Of a DNA stretch of 64,000 nt, positions 42,960 to 54,623 are shown in pieces (the first letter of the stretch is position 1; each line of letters opens with the position of its first letter). Source of the DNA: Pegea sp. RAD2-039 (lineage: Eukaryota > Chordata > Thaliacea > Salpida > Salpidae); NCBI GenBank assembly GCA_034620365.1, contig JAQGEQ010000079.1:124001-188000 (forward strand), read 5' to 3'. A program made the position numbers and the translations under genes. The notes beneath the pieces were generated by a model. It worked only from the letters and a program-made list of their open reading frames with translations. It was not told where the DNA came from and made no database searches.

Positions 42960-45900
42960 ATGAACTTTTCAAAATTGGGAGTAAACTTTGTTAAAACTGT
43001 GCAGTGTGCAAGTTTTTCCTCAGCCTCTACTCATGTTTTAATCGGCGGATCAAATGGATTATGTATGCATGGAGTAATGGATAATGAAGAAGAAGGAGTT
43101 GTAAGTGTTAATCTAAAATAAAAAAAGAATAACTTTAAGATGAACTATTAACTATTTGAATGATGAATTGATTTAAAATATTTGTCAAGTCAATTTGCGA
43201 CATGTTACTTTACAGTAACAACAATCTTTTAGAATTAATGGCCTAGTTAATAATCAACTATTTTGGCAACTATATTTTGAAAGTTGACATTTTAACATTT
43301 GCGACTCTTTAAAATAAAAATAATGAAATCTAATAGTAATTAAATAACTAAAATACAACGTATTTTGTCCATTTATTTATATAAAATTGTCTTTCTTATA
43401 GACTAAGTGTTGTTCAGTTAAGATACTGACCGAAGTCGAGAAATACTTGACTAAGTTCTTTTTTTTGCATAGGGTGATTTAAAAATCTTTTAGTATGTAA
43501 AATCTGATAAGTTGAAATGATGGCTATTATTGATTCAATCACTTACTTTGTTGTGAAGTTAATTCTGTTATCTGCAGCTGTGCGTAAAATTAATAATCAA
43601 GTATTTTAATTATTTTCTTATCTAATAACTTGTGTTATCTAACCGATTGCCTTTTAAATACTTGCGACATAAGACTTTATGGCTTATTTTTTTTATTTAA
43701 CTTAATTATAGTGCCATAGGGACTTTTGGAATTTTTTTTTCAAAGAAGTTGGTGATGCTTTAAGTTGTTTTTTAACTAATTCAATCTTAATTCTTACCAG
43801 AAACTTGCTAATTCGATTTAGATATTATTCTTTTTGAATCTATTTCCAAACAAAGTATCTATTTATCAAATGATCTTTTACTCAAAACTTTAAATGCTTC
43901 TGTTGCTCGTTTGAACCTATATTTTTAGGTTTTGTTGTACTATGTGACAAGCCTAGTTCTAGGCCGAAAACGCATTTTTCCAGTTGTCACCATCAAGTTA
44001 AGATAGAAGTTTTTCTTTCTATTTTCTACTTTGGTACATTAACGTAATATTGTTGATATTACTTCTTATCCGAAATCTTCTAAAGTGAATTTTTTCATTG
44101 AAAAGTGTTATTTGGCGTTTTTCAGCTTAGTGATGCTTTTAAAGAGTTCTTTTTAGTATCTTTGTGTCCTGGCACAAAGTCAGACTATTTTAAGAGAGTT
44201 TTCTATAACTTTTTTGTTTCAATGGATTTGATTCTTAGATTACAAGTAAAAATTTTGAGTATTCAGATGAGGGCAAAGAAATTCTCACGGATTATTTGAA
44301 AGTATCATCTTTTCGTGTTTTGTGTTTAAAAAATTTGATATTTTTGCATTTCCTTGATCTTGAAAACAAATGGTTTTATTTCAAGTATTTAGTAATTTTT
44401 TCACCTTATGGTTTCGAATGCTAAGAGAAACTTAAAATATCAAAAAGTCACAATAAAGTCTAAAGATTTTTCTTATTTAATGAAGAAATTTGAGACCTGA
44501 AACCTTTTTATCTCCTTTTTGCTACGTTCAGTGATGATTTGAATCGTAATCTAAGATTTTCTCGTAAAATATTTGAAAATTAGCATTTTTAGTAACTCTT
44601 TAATAAAAGTTAATATTCTAATAATATATAAAAATACTTTTCTTAATTTTTTAGTATTTTAAAAAGTTCTAAAACTTCCTTAATGAAAGTTGTTTACAAT
44701 CTTTTTATAATAATAATAATTTATTATTCAAAAATAAAATCTAAATTCATTTATCTGCCCTTTATACATTTAATTATATACTCAAATTTATTTGTAAAAT
44801 AATCTAATATTATGCTTTCAAACAAATACGTTCTTTTATTAGTTCTGCAAAGACATTGGAGACGTCCATCTTGCTGAACACATTAATCCGCCTAACTTGA
44901 TTTTGGTAGTCACTGTAACAAACCCGAAAACCGTGGCAATCTATCAACTACCAAACTTGACTTTAATGAATCAAATTAGGTTAGTTTTTATAATTTAATA
45001 ATTATAAGAATTATTCCGATTTTGAACATCATGTTTTGAATATAAAGTTTTATTATTTTGTTTTGTTTCATAATACGTTTTATTAAATACAACTTAAAAA
45101 TTAGGAACTTTTTTACTATTAGTTTGAGGTTTTTATTCTGAATTCATTTTTATCTTGCAAAGATTAAAATAATCTTGTATTAAATGCAAAATTCAAGTAC
45201 TTGTAAAACGTGAAAACTATTTGATAAATTAAGCTTTTATCTCTCACTTAATAGGTTGCTGTAAAATGCTATTCAAAGTTTATCTTGATGTATAGTTTGT
45301 TACAAAACTTTTATATTTTTTCAACAGCTTTTCAGAAGAGGTTATTGCTATCAAAATCAACCAAAAAAATGCCGCGATTCTTCTCAAAGACTCTATACAC
45401 ATTTTCAATTTAAAAACTGTACAAAAATTAACTACATTACATGATATGTCAGTTAATGAAACCGGGTGTGTTGCTTTGAGCTATTTACCAGAAAAACCGT
45501 TTATTGGATACCCCTCATTTGCAAATGAAGGATTGATTCAATTATATAATATCTCCACTAAAGAGAAATTTGCTCAGATTCAAGCTGATCCTTATCCGAT
45601 CTCTGCTTTGTGCTTCAATCCTTTTACTACGATGATAGCCACCGCCTCAATCTATGGCTTAGTAATTAATGTATTTACAATTGATGGAGGAAAGGCTTAT
45701 GTTCTGAGAAGAGGGAGCTTTCAAACTAACATTTCATCAATTGTATTTAGCAACGATGGAAATTTCTTAGTTACTTCAAGCTCTTCGAAGACTGTTCATA
45801 TTTTTAAAACGCCCTTAGCTGCTATGAATGTCTTTGAAAAAGAACAAGTTGATGTTAAATATAATAGATGGGGATATTCACAGCTTAGCAACTTTCTTCC

Positions 45901-46141
45901 AAGTTGTTTAAGTGAAAAGTACAGCGAAGTCCGATCATTCGCAAGATTAACCCTTCCAGAGGATGGTTTGAAGAGTATTTGTAATATGCTTAGTGTAGCC
46001 GATAAAGGTTTTGTTTTTATTGTTGCTTCTAATGGTAGAATGTATACTTACAAAGTGGATACTACTTCAGGTAAATGGGAACTTGAATGTAATAAACATG
46101 CTTTTAGCCGGTTCCTTTCCGTTGTTTCATGTTCTTCTTGA
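42960..46141 (+). CDS. PROPPIN beta-propeller autophagy protein, WIPI1/2 (Atg18)-like
   Basis: Seven-bladed WD-type propeller that binds PI3P and PI(3,5)P2 on forming autophagosomes. 363 aa in three exons: 42960-43100, 44843-44979, 45328-46141. Phases are 0 and 2, and intron 1 is 1.74 kb. Seen: the phosphoinositide motif LRRG at residues 219-222 (F/LRRG in the family), the preceding ALCFNPFTTMIATASIYG blade, and SSIVFSNDGNFLVTSSSSKT followed by VHIF. A last blade reads RSFARLTLPEDGLKSICNM, like the RAFATVRLP...KNICSLA stretch of WIPI1/2. The tail is short, without the long extension of vertebrate WIPI2. WIPI3/4 was considered, but its KYPPNKV insert is absent. AATAAA follows at 46272. Confidence 0.88.
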
Positions 46142-46464
46142 CAATTTAATTCAAGATCAAGCTATATACATTTTGATGTATATTCTCTTTTATAATTTAT
46201 CTCTTTTTAGAGATTTTTAGGAGTAATTCTCAGTGCATTTTTAGCTAGTTTTCTGCTAGTTGTAAACTTTAAATAAAAATAAAATCTTTTTTCAAATGTT
46301 GTTGGCTGTACGTAATTTCTGATAGTTTCATAGAAATGTTGCTTCTAAATATAGGATGATTGCTGAAGTTTTATCAGTTTAAAACATATTCTTAGTACCT
46401 TGAACTAATCTTAAAACTTTCAATTAGTTTAAAACTAGTTTTTAAAAATTAAAAAGACCAATTG
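46142..46464. other. WIPI 3' UTR and start of intergenic region
   Basis: AT-rich 3' flank of the WIPI gene, with AATAAA at 46272-46277 as the probable poly(A) signal. Nothing else is recognised. Confidence 0.5.
46272..46277 (+). terminator. Likely WIPI polyadenylation signal
   Basis: AATAAA 131 bases after the stop codon, overlapped by a second AATAAAA and followed by a T run and TGTTGTTGG. This is a typical 3'-end arrangement. Confidence 0.5.
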
Positions 46465-46610
46465 TAATGATTCAGTTCTTTCAAACACTTATGTTGTTGT
46501 CAAAGAAAGTTTTGATGATACTTCCAATTTAACTAGGCCACTTTATAAGGAGCTAAATCATAAAGCTACAGAAAAAGTACTTTTCGCACTATTAGGCAAA
46601 GATACGATAT
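46465..46610 (+). other. Possible orphan exon
   Basis: An open stretch with protein-like composition reads NDSVLSNTYVVVKESFDD, then TSNLTRPLYKELNHKATEKV, then LFALLGKDTI. It ends at a perfect donor, GTAAGT, at 46611. No in-frame ATG starts it and no matching acceptor-flanked partner exon was found downstream before Trio. It could be an alternative exon of WIPI or an unknown gene, a decayed exon, or chance. No family is recognised. Confidence 0.2.
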
Positions 46611-48031
46611 GTAAGTTAAAATAGTTTTTTGAAAGCCTTGTCAATGACATTGATAGTAAATATTATCTTATCACATTTTTTGATCAAACAGAGCAACTTA
46701 TTATTTTCAGAACTGTCATGTTATTAAAGGCAATCAGTTGCTATTTAGTGTGTAAGCACCTGTAAATAGTCCTTATGTGCTTCTATTAATCTAAATGTTG
46801 GTATAATCTCTATAAAAGCTAAATAGATGTTGTATGCTGATAATCAAAAGATCTGTTGCGTATAAACTGTTTTTATAATTAAGGATACTAAATGACAGTA
46901 AGTCTTTGGTTTAAATTATTTAGTAATTCTTGTATAAAAGTGTGACCTAATGTTTCTTCAGTTAAAATAAGTTTTGAAACTAATTATAGGTTCGACAAGT
47001 AGCCCAATTATTAAACAATTTTGTCTGAAAAGGTTCTGATAATTTTGAATAAATATATGCGCTTGATTCAGGAAAGCTTTTAGATTTGCTTTAAAAAAAG
47101 AAAAATTAAAATACTTTTACTATTACGTCAAGTTAAGCTCAAACCAACTTTATTATCTTACAATATTCTCTGAGCAAAACATCTGCTACTAGTAAACCTA
47201 TTAAGTCTGTGCAAGTAATATATCGACCAACAACTAAAAATAAAGCCGATATTGGCAATTTTGAAACGATAAAATTAAGTACTATTAAGTTGTGCCAAAC
47301 ACCACAAAGAACTTTTGATAACTTTACTTAATTGGATTGGTGACACGGTTCTTATATTTCAGATAAAAATCTCAAATTGTCGACTTTAAATTTAGAATGA
47401 AAATAATGAAAAAAATTATTAAATTGAACCTAACTCATGATGTCCTGGCTGTGGAGAGGGCTTCCAACTAAATTTTACGTTAAGAATGTTACTTATCTAC
47501 GTAAATTATCCATTTATATCTCATTTTTTTCATATACTGGTGATCCACACCTAAATTTTAAGAAATTTAGATTTCATTTTGAAAAAATGAGGTGACATCA
47601 TTATTGATCACTATCATTCTGCTATCAAATGATATCAAGAACTGAGGACAAGAGATCGACGCAGGTGTGGATGGCCTTACTTCAACCAATATTAAATGTA
47701 TTAAGGACAAATGAGAAAGAGCCCCAAGCTAGAAAAAGAAAAATTGCAAAGATTGTGGTTGCCACCAAAAAAGTTGTAAGAAAAAGTTATCTTCTTCAAC
47801 ATTATCACAGATCTGCAGAAGTAGAAGAGACTGGACAGATTAGCACGCAGACCAGTGAGATGGTCCATTCAGCTAAGAAAATATTGACTTTTGAGACCAA
47901 ATTCAGATTCTAGAACGGCATAAGTTTGACCAAAGTGATGTCGCCATTAAATACCGTTTTCTGCTTCCAAAAACCTGACGGTTTAAGCTCCATCGTGCGA
48001 CAATGCGGGAAATTTCTCAACAAACATTCCA
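46611..48031. other. Intergenic, left flank of LTR fossil
   Basis: AT-rich up to about 47400, then noticeably GC-richer. The 94-codon frame at 47629-47913 (+) is not recognised. Because its base composition resembles the adjoining fossil, this segment may belong to the same old insertion, but no element part can be named in it. Confidence 0.4.
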
Positions 48032-49872
48032 TGTGAAACGATAATGACTCTTTATACAGACCCTTATTCAAATTATTAAGGCGACTGACAACAACGATAA
48101 GTATCCTAACCATACGCGTTACCCACAACTAGTCTATTACCGAATGACAACGGTCTATACGAGAATGACGTTTAACACATTTACGTCAGCGGCAAAATAA
48201 GTTACCGTTATATCACATTCTCCCCAACCAAGTAATTGGGCCAAACAGTAAAGATCGCACGCTATCTCATCATTGCCATCATCGACAATTAGTCCCAACC
48301 GTAGCACTTCTGAGGTACCCCTTTAAATGATCCACTGGACCACCGAACCTCCACACAACTATTTCTTCCGATCTTCGGTCTAACGTCACCACTATTGGTA
48401 TCCGAACCATTAAAGCTGGTCTTCATTTTGTCATTGGGAACCTGTCCACTAGGATCGTCCCTCTTTTCATCTTCTTACTCTCTCGTCTTGATGATGTCAT
48501 CGGGATCCTCTCTTATATCACTTTGATGAACCTGTCGAGGACTTTCTTTTTTATTACACCGTCCTGAATGAACGTCAAAATCCTGTCAATAACGAAGATC
48601 TAACATCTCTTCTTCTGGAGTGATATTATGAAGAGCTCTGCTTGCTTCTTCAAATCTATTTTTTCACAACTGTCACCAACGAAAATCAAATATGTGTTTT
48701 ATGATAGTAGTTCCAAAGAGACTCTCGATTACCAACATCCCATACATAGAGTTTCTACATTGAAACCTATAATTGGATGGTTGGAAAGATCTGTTTCGGT
48801 CTTAGCTTGAACAATAGAGTATTTTATAGCAGCATCAAGTCCTAATATAATAGTTCTATAAGGGTTCTTCTTGATATTTCTTAGTAACCCATTTCATATT
48901 TACACCGTGGTTCCCATTTCAAATCAAACTTACCGCCTCTTTCTCTTCTCATAGAATTGATGGAGCTTATCCCAAACTTTACAAACCAATCTTCTTGAGT
49001 TCAAAAAGTCCCTACGCTCTCTGCAACGACTTGGATTTGTAAGGAGCTCTCAGAAGTTTCATAATCTCCTCATCAGGCTTCATTTGATCTCTTCTCACAC
49101 AATTACCTCTGAAACAAAGTCCTTCTACTTCATATTCGTTAAAGGTCATTTTTGTGTTTCCAACGGACTTAAGAACTGTGGATGGTATGGAGCTGTTCTA
49201 CAAAAAATTTGTAGTCTGAATAAAAGAACAGTATGGATAGAAAAAAAGTATGGATGTGAACTTTATTCCATGGTTTGCTTCGGCCAACAAAGCTCAACAG
49301 AAAAGTTTTATCGGCTTCAGTTGATGACAATTGTAATTCAAAGTTATTTCAAAAGAAATTCAACATATGTTACTCTCCTAATGTTTTTGAATGCTTAATT
49401 GTAAAATCTTATTTATTTTAAGTATTTTTATTGACTATCTCTATTAAAATTATCTTTTTATTTTATCTATAATGTTTTTTTTCATATTTTTCAATGACAA
49501 ATGATACTGTACAGACGACTTGAAAAGTAGAAATAAATCAAAAAATTTAAAGATTAAAAGAGTGACAAAAAATTAAAGAAACAATAAAAAATGTTGAGAA
49601 AGTGAAAATAGTTTGAATTAGAAAAATTTGGAATCAATTTTTTATTATTTCTACTCTGAGCAAGTTATCTCTCAAATAGGCAGAGTGTGGTATAGTAGTA
49701 AAGTATTTTGCCGCTGACGTAAATGCTTTGAACATTATTCTCGTATAGACCGTTATCATTTGGTGATAGACTAGTTGTAAGTAGAGCGTGTCGTAGGTAT
49801 ACTTATCGTTGTTGTTAGTCGCCTTAATGATTTGAATAAAGCTCTAAATAAAAGAGTCATTATTATTTCACA
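48032..49872 (-). mobile_element. Worn LTR-retrotransposon fossil (BEL/Pao- or Gypsy-like)
   Basis: Two LTR-like arms of about 186 bp face each other in opposite orientation. Arm 1 is 48217-48032 (minus) and arm 2 is 49686-49872 (plus), clearly related but diverged (about 80% identical by eye). Arm 1 begins TGTGATATAAC directly after a purine-rich GGTTGGGGAGAA (48229-48218), as expected for a polypurine tract beside a 3' LTR. The DNA between the arms is GC-richer than the surroundings. On the minus strand it ends in a phrase resembling the FRRPVDHL-type C-terminus of LTR-element integrases. The coding part is broken many times and no domain is intact. Opposed arms are not a normal LTR pair, so two insertions or a rearrangement are implied. 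Old, and family uncertain. Confidence 0.5.
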
Positions 49873-52800
49873 GAGTAATTAAGAAAAACGTTGAATCAAT
49901 TAATGATAAAAAAACGTTTTAGCACAAATCTACAATTTCCTTAATTAATGCTTCTTTTCAGTTTTTAGAACAAAAAAAGTTTATCAATTTTTATTTAACA
50001 ATTTAATCATAATTTATTGTCGAAACAGTTTTAAGATGCAATCAATAAACAATTTGGCTAAAATGCTTATATTATTTTTAGTCCAAATTAATGATCATTG
50101 TTAAGCTCTTTGACATGATAGCAAGTACTAATCTGATTACTTATCTGTTAGATAACACATTTAAATTTGGCTCTGATTATAAGTGTAGAAAGAATTGAGA
50201 AAGAATTGAAATGAATCATAAATAAATATTTTTAAAACATAAAAATTTCAAAAAACAGCTTATTGTTAATTTTATATTAAAAAGGAAAGTAAATCTGTTT
50301 TGGCTTGTTCGTTCAGATTTAGTTTGATTTAATTTGCTACCGATTAGTAAAATAAATTTTAAATACTGACTTACACATTAAATGGACTTTAAATAGTAAT
50401 TAGTTGCCACGGTAAGCTTAAGTAACTAAAGTATCGGGTTTCAGAGTTCAAAAAAAAACTATATTGCTACATTAAGCACTAAAATTAAAACTATAAATTG
50501 TATTATTGGTGTTTAGTACATCTTTACAGAATTACATGAAGATTTTTGTTTTCAAATAATGTTTGAAAAAAAAATTGCTGGTAAAAAATGATACAAACGT
50601 TTTTTGATACAAACTGAATAAAACTATCATTAATTCTGATGTAGAAGGTTTTGAGTTTTAAACAAATTCTTTAATCTAATGAGAGATGGATTTATCAAAT
50701 TTTTATTTCTAATAGTAAAGAAATTTAGTGTTTAGGTAAATTTTAATGAATTGTAATTAGCAGACTTTTTAATAAATTATTTAAAATGTACAAAATTCTA
50801 AAGGTAAATGCACCTTAAAAATAGATCTTGTCGAATTCTTTCAAAAGTTTTCATTTTTAATTGGTTTTATTGTCATTTAAAAGGTTTATTCAATAAATCT
50901 ATATGTAAACTAAAGTATGATTTTCTAGGTATAACAGAACAGCTGTTGAATTTTTGAATTTTGCAATTCTTCATACTCTATATTTGATTATTTTGATATA
51001 TCTTACATAAGATAAAAGAGTTGATAAAAACACTTCAGCTTTTTTTTTCAAAAAAAAATTAATGTGTCTTTTTTAGCTTACAAATTATATACCTGAGTCA
51101 AAAAAGGGAGTCTCCTACATCATATTTAAATTTAAACAGTATAAGGCATAAAGTATTACATTGTTTCAGCATGACTCTTATTATTTCAGCAAGCATTAGA
51201 TGCTATAATCAGAAAAGTTAATTATTAAATGCTATCACTATAACTGTTTAATTTAAGAACGTAGAAATAAGTGGGTTACAAAGGTTAAAGACTAAAAATA
51301 AATAATGTTTATTAGACGATAAGCTTCATAAACAATCTACCAGATTGTATACTGACCATAACTTAATTATAAATAGCTTACTTGTTCGTATTTTAATAAA
51401 CATAGAGGATAGTGAATAGTAGTTTGTTCATAATCATTAGTAGTTTTTGTCGATAGTATTTTACATTTATGTATCTTATTTACATCCATTCCTTGGCAAA
51501 ACAAAATTAAGTGAGACTAGAAATCCTTTTTTTAGAATTTTTACTGGTGATTAAAATTAGAGGAGCTCTCTTATAAAGAAATAGCTCCTTAAATTATATC
51601 AAAAAAAGCAATTGAAATACCTGAAACCATAAAAGTAAAAATGCAGTTTGTACATTTTAATCAAGCTTGCAAATATAAACTCAAAATTACCGCTTGTAGT
51701 GAAGCCAGATGTAAAGCTAGCTGTTAGGTAGCAATTGGTTTATCGACCGCAATATATCAAATGGTTGCTAAAATTTTTTTATTTTCTCATTATTAACAAC
51801 AAATTTTCAAAGATCATATTTATATTTGAAATTATGATTTTATAAATAGAAAAATACTAGTTTTATGCAAAAAATTTATTTCTCTTTATATTTTTTTCAA
51901 AATGTTATAGGTTTGATGCTAAGATGTTTTTACAAATCTTAGATTGTTGTAATATTGAAGTTTGCTAAATATTTTTTACTTTTATTAAGACATTTACTTA
52001 TAGTTTCAAAAATTTAACTTTGAAAAAAAAAACTTTTCTAATGTTTGAATTACTTTAAAGTATAATTTATTCTCTTTTTGTCTTTAAAAATCATTAAAAA
52101 TTGTTTATAATTATTTTGAAATGTCATATACAGATAATATATTCGAAGAAAAACTTTGTTAGGCTTTTCCTCATTAATAATTCATTACTTGAAAAGATTT
52201 TATGCTGTATCATTTGTAATTGTTTATTGTTTTTTACAAATTTGTTTTTTAGGGATTAGTAGATAGTAGTGAGTTGTGATAATTTTGAAAATATTATTTT
52301 TTATAAATTAAAGTTAATCTTTAATTTTGGTAATAAACAAAATGTTTAGATTATTTTTGTGTATTTGTTGGGTTATTATCTTATTATTACTTTATAAACT
52401 TGATAAACTTTTATTGATAAAACTTAGTTTTTCTGCTCAAAACATGTTTACTAAGCCCTTGTATATGTTTATAAAAAGTTTTATCAAAATAAAAGCGTTT
52501 TAAGCATTCATCTTTAGGATATCTTATTATTAGTGTCTGTTTAAATAATCAATTATTATTAAAACTTTTTACACCATTATTTCAATTATTTGTTCAAAAT
52601 TATGAAAAAAGTTTCTGCTTTGATTATAATATTTTGTAAAAATTTCAAAGTATAAAATGTTAAAAAAGTTTTAACTTTTCTCTATCTTGTGGAAATTTGC
52701 ATTAATTTATATTAAGGATTTTTTAATCAATTTTGATGTTTATTGAACTACATAATTTTCTTTTTAAATTGAACAGTATGAGAGACTACTTTGCATGTAA

Positions 52801-53104
52801 GATTAAACTATAAATTAGTACATGTGTTATTTGTATAAAAAAAATAGTAAGGAGAAATAGATAATTTATTTTATTTGTAATTTGCTATTTCATGTATTTA
52901 CATGAAAAGTATCAATATTATATTTTATTGGCATTTGAATCTGAAAATTTTTTTTAACAATTTGAAATAAAATTATGTTTCAGAATAATCAAAAGTTCTA
53001 TTTCAGTTCAATGTTTTGTTCTATCCCTTTATAAGTGCTTGGAAGATAACTTTATCAGTACTTATTATGATACAAATATTTAATTGGAATTAAATTATTG
53101 ATAA
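49873..53104. other. Intergenic upstream of Trio
   Basis: About 3.2 kb of very AT-rich DNA with no recognised exon, repeat or RNA gene. It must contain the Trio promoter or a 5' untranslated exon, but I see no distinct motif cluster in it. Confidence 0.5.
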
Positions 53105-54623
53105 ATGAAAGATATGGGAAGCCATACAAGAATTAATGATGTATTGCCACTATTACGTGAAAAATTGGCATTTTTATCTGGTAAATTAGTGCTAAATTTA
53201 TCTAATAAACCTCTAATTACAGTTTTGATACTTAAATTTGCCTTTAAGTACTTTTATGGCTTCTATATATGAGACTAATTTAATATATTTCAGATAATTT
53301 GATTTTTGATATTTTCAGTTGATATTTTTATTCAATTAAATCATTTTTTTTATCATATGCTTAATTAATTTACTTATAAAGTCCTTTCGTAACATTCTGC
53401 TGTAAAAAAGGTTTTTTTTTTAATTTTGCTTTTTAAGAGTTAGATTTATATTTGTTAGGGTTTAATACTTAGCACCATATACTTCAATAAAGTTGATTAG
53501 ATTGTTGTGGTATAAGTTTCAATCTGACTTAAGTAGTTCTATTATAGCAAACAACTTGTCAAAAAAACCACTAAAATTTAATTTGCTCTTTTCAAACTAT
53601 TAGCCAAAATTTAGGAAAACCCCTTATTGATAAAATCAAAAAGTTTTATTTTATAAAAGTTTAAACTTTACAACATTTATTCAAATTAAATCAAATTTTT
53701 AAATATTAGTATATTTTATGTAAACAATAGAAACTAACTTGCGTCTTTCAAGACTTTTTCAATTAAATATTTAATAACTTTTAAATCTTAGGAGGAAGAG
53801 ACTCTGACGGAGGAGCTATTCTAACTTTTCCTTCTACTTTAAACAGCGAAAAGATTAAAACTGAAGAATTGAAAGAATTAGTTCTGTATTTAGCGAGTGT
53901 TCCCAGGTTAAAAATTGTAATTTTATGTAATTACAAACTTTGAAACACTAATTTTAAAATGATGTTTAAAAACTGTTTTTTTTCAAATATTAATCAAAAA
54001 ATAGAAAAAGTAAAGCTGGAATAATTTTCACGAAATAAAATTATCAAATTGTTTGTACTCAGTAACGAAGTACTTCAACTGGGTTTTACTATCATTGTTG
54101 ATATGAGAGGTACAACTTGGAGTGTTGTAAAAACGATATTAAAAGTTATTCAAGATTGTTTTCCAACTAAAATCAACGCTGCCTATATCATCAAAGGTGA
54201 TAATTTCTGGCAAAAGCAACGAGTCAACTTTGCTAGCAACAAATTTTCATTTGATGTAAGTAATTTTTGTCATCTTTTTCACTTTTATAAAGTTGAACAG
54301 CGAAATTATTATAATCATATCTCACATATGACTTCTCTATTTCAATTACTCTTTCATCACAAACAGCGTGAGTAAAGAGAAAGTATCTTTTGTTTGCTCA
54401 GGTACAATCGGTTTCATTAGAAAGTTTGAATCGAGCTATAGAACCTCGACAACTAACCCAGGACTTAGGAGGTGTTCTTATTTACGACCATGATGAATGG
54501 ATTGAACTACGAATTGATTTTGAAAGTTTTTTATGGGATGCATTAGATGCTCTTGATAAATTTCGTGATATAGAGCAGCGATTATCTGATGAAAATTACG
54601 CTGCAGATTGCGAACATGCAAAA
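53105..54623 (+). other. Trio exons 1-4: Sec14 (CRAL-TRIO) domain
   Basis: Exons 53105-53180, 53792-53906, 54063-54255 and 54402-54623 encode a lipid-binding Sec14-type domain. It contains [15 protein letters not shown] (beta strand and loop), a hydrophobic pocket segment ending in [14 protein letters not shown], and the closing [20 protein letters not shown]. Trio-family proteins carry this domain at the N-terminus. The first intron is 611 bp and the rest are shorter. Confidence 0.93.

Noticed and set aside
44105-44299. An extra exon within WIPI intron 1
   Set aside because: The open frame does not match any propeller blade, and exons 1 and 2 already join in phase.
42960-46141. WIPI3/WIPI4 (WDR45B/WDR45) identity
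   Set aside because: The LRRG motif fits either group, but the KYPPNKV-type insertion of WIPI3 is missing and the last blade reads like WIPI1/2.
47629-47913. A 94-aa basic protein gene
   Set aside because: Lys/Arg-rich with no family resemblance or splice context, and its base composition matches the adjoining fossil region.
49084-49398. A 104-aa gene on the plus strand
   Set aside because: It lies between the arms of the LTR fossil, antisense to it, and is most simply a chance frame.
48032-49872. A DNA transposon with long terminal inverted repeats
   Set aside because: The opposed arms suggest this at first, but the purine-rich tract next to a TG start and the integrase-like tail favour an LTR element. 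The alternative is kept as the refuting test.
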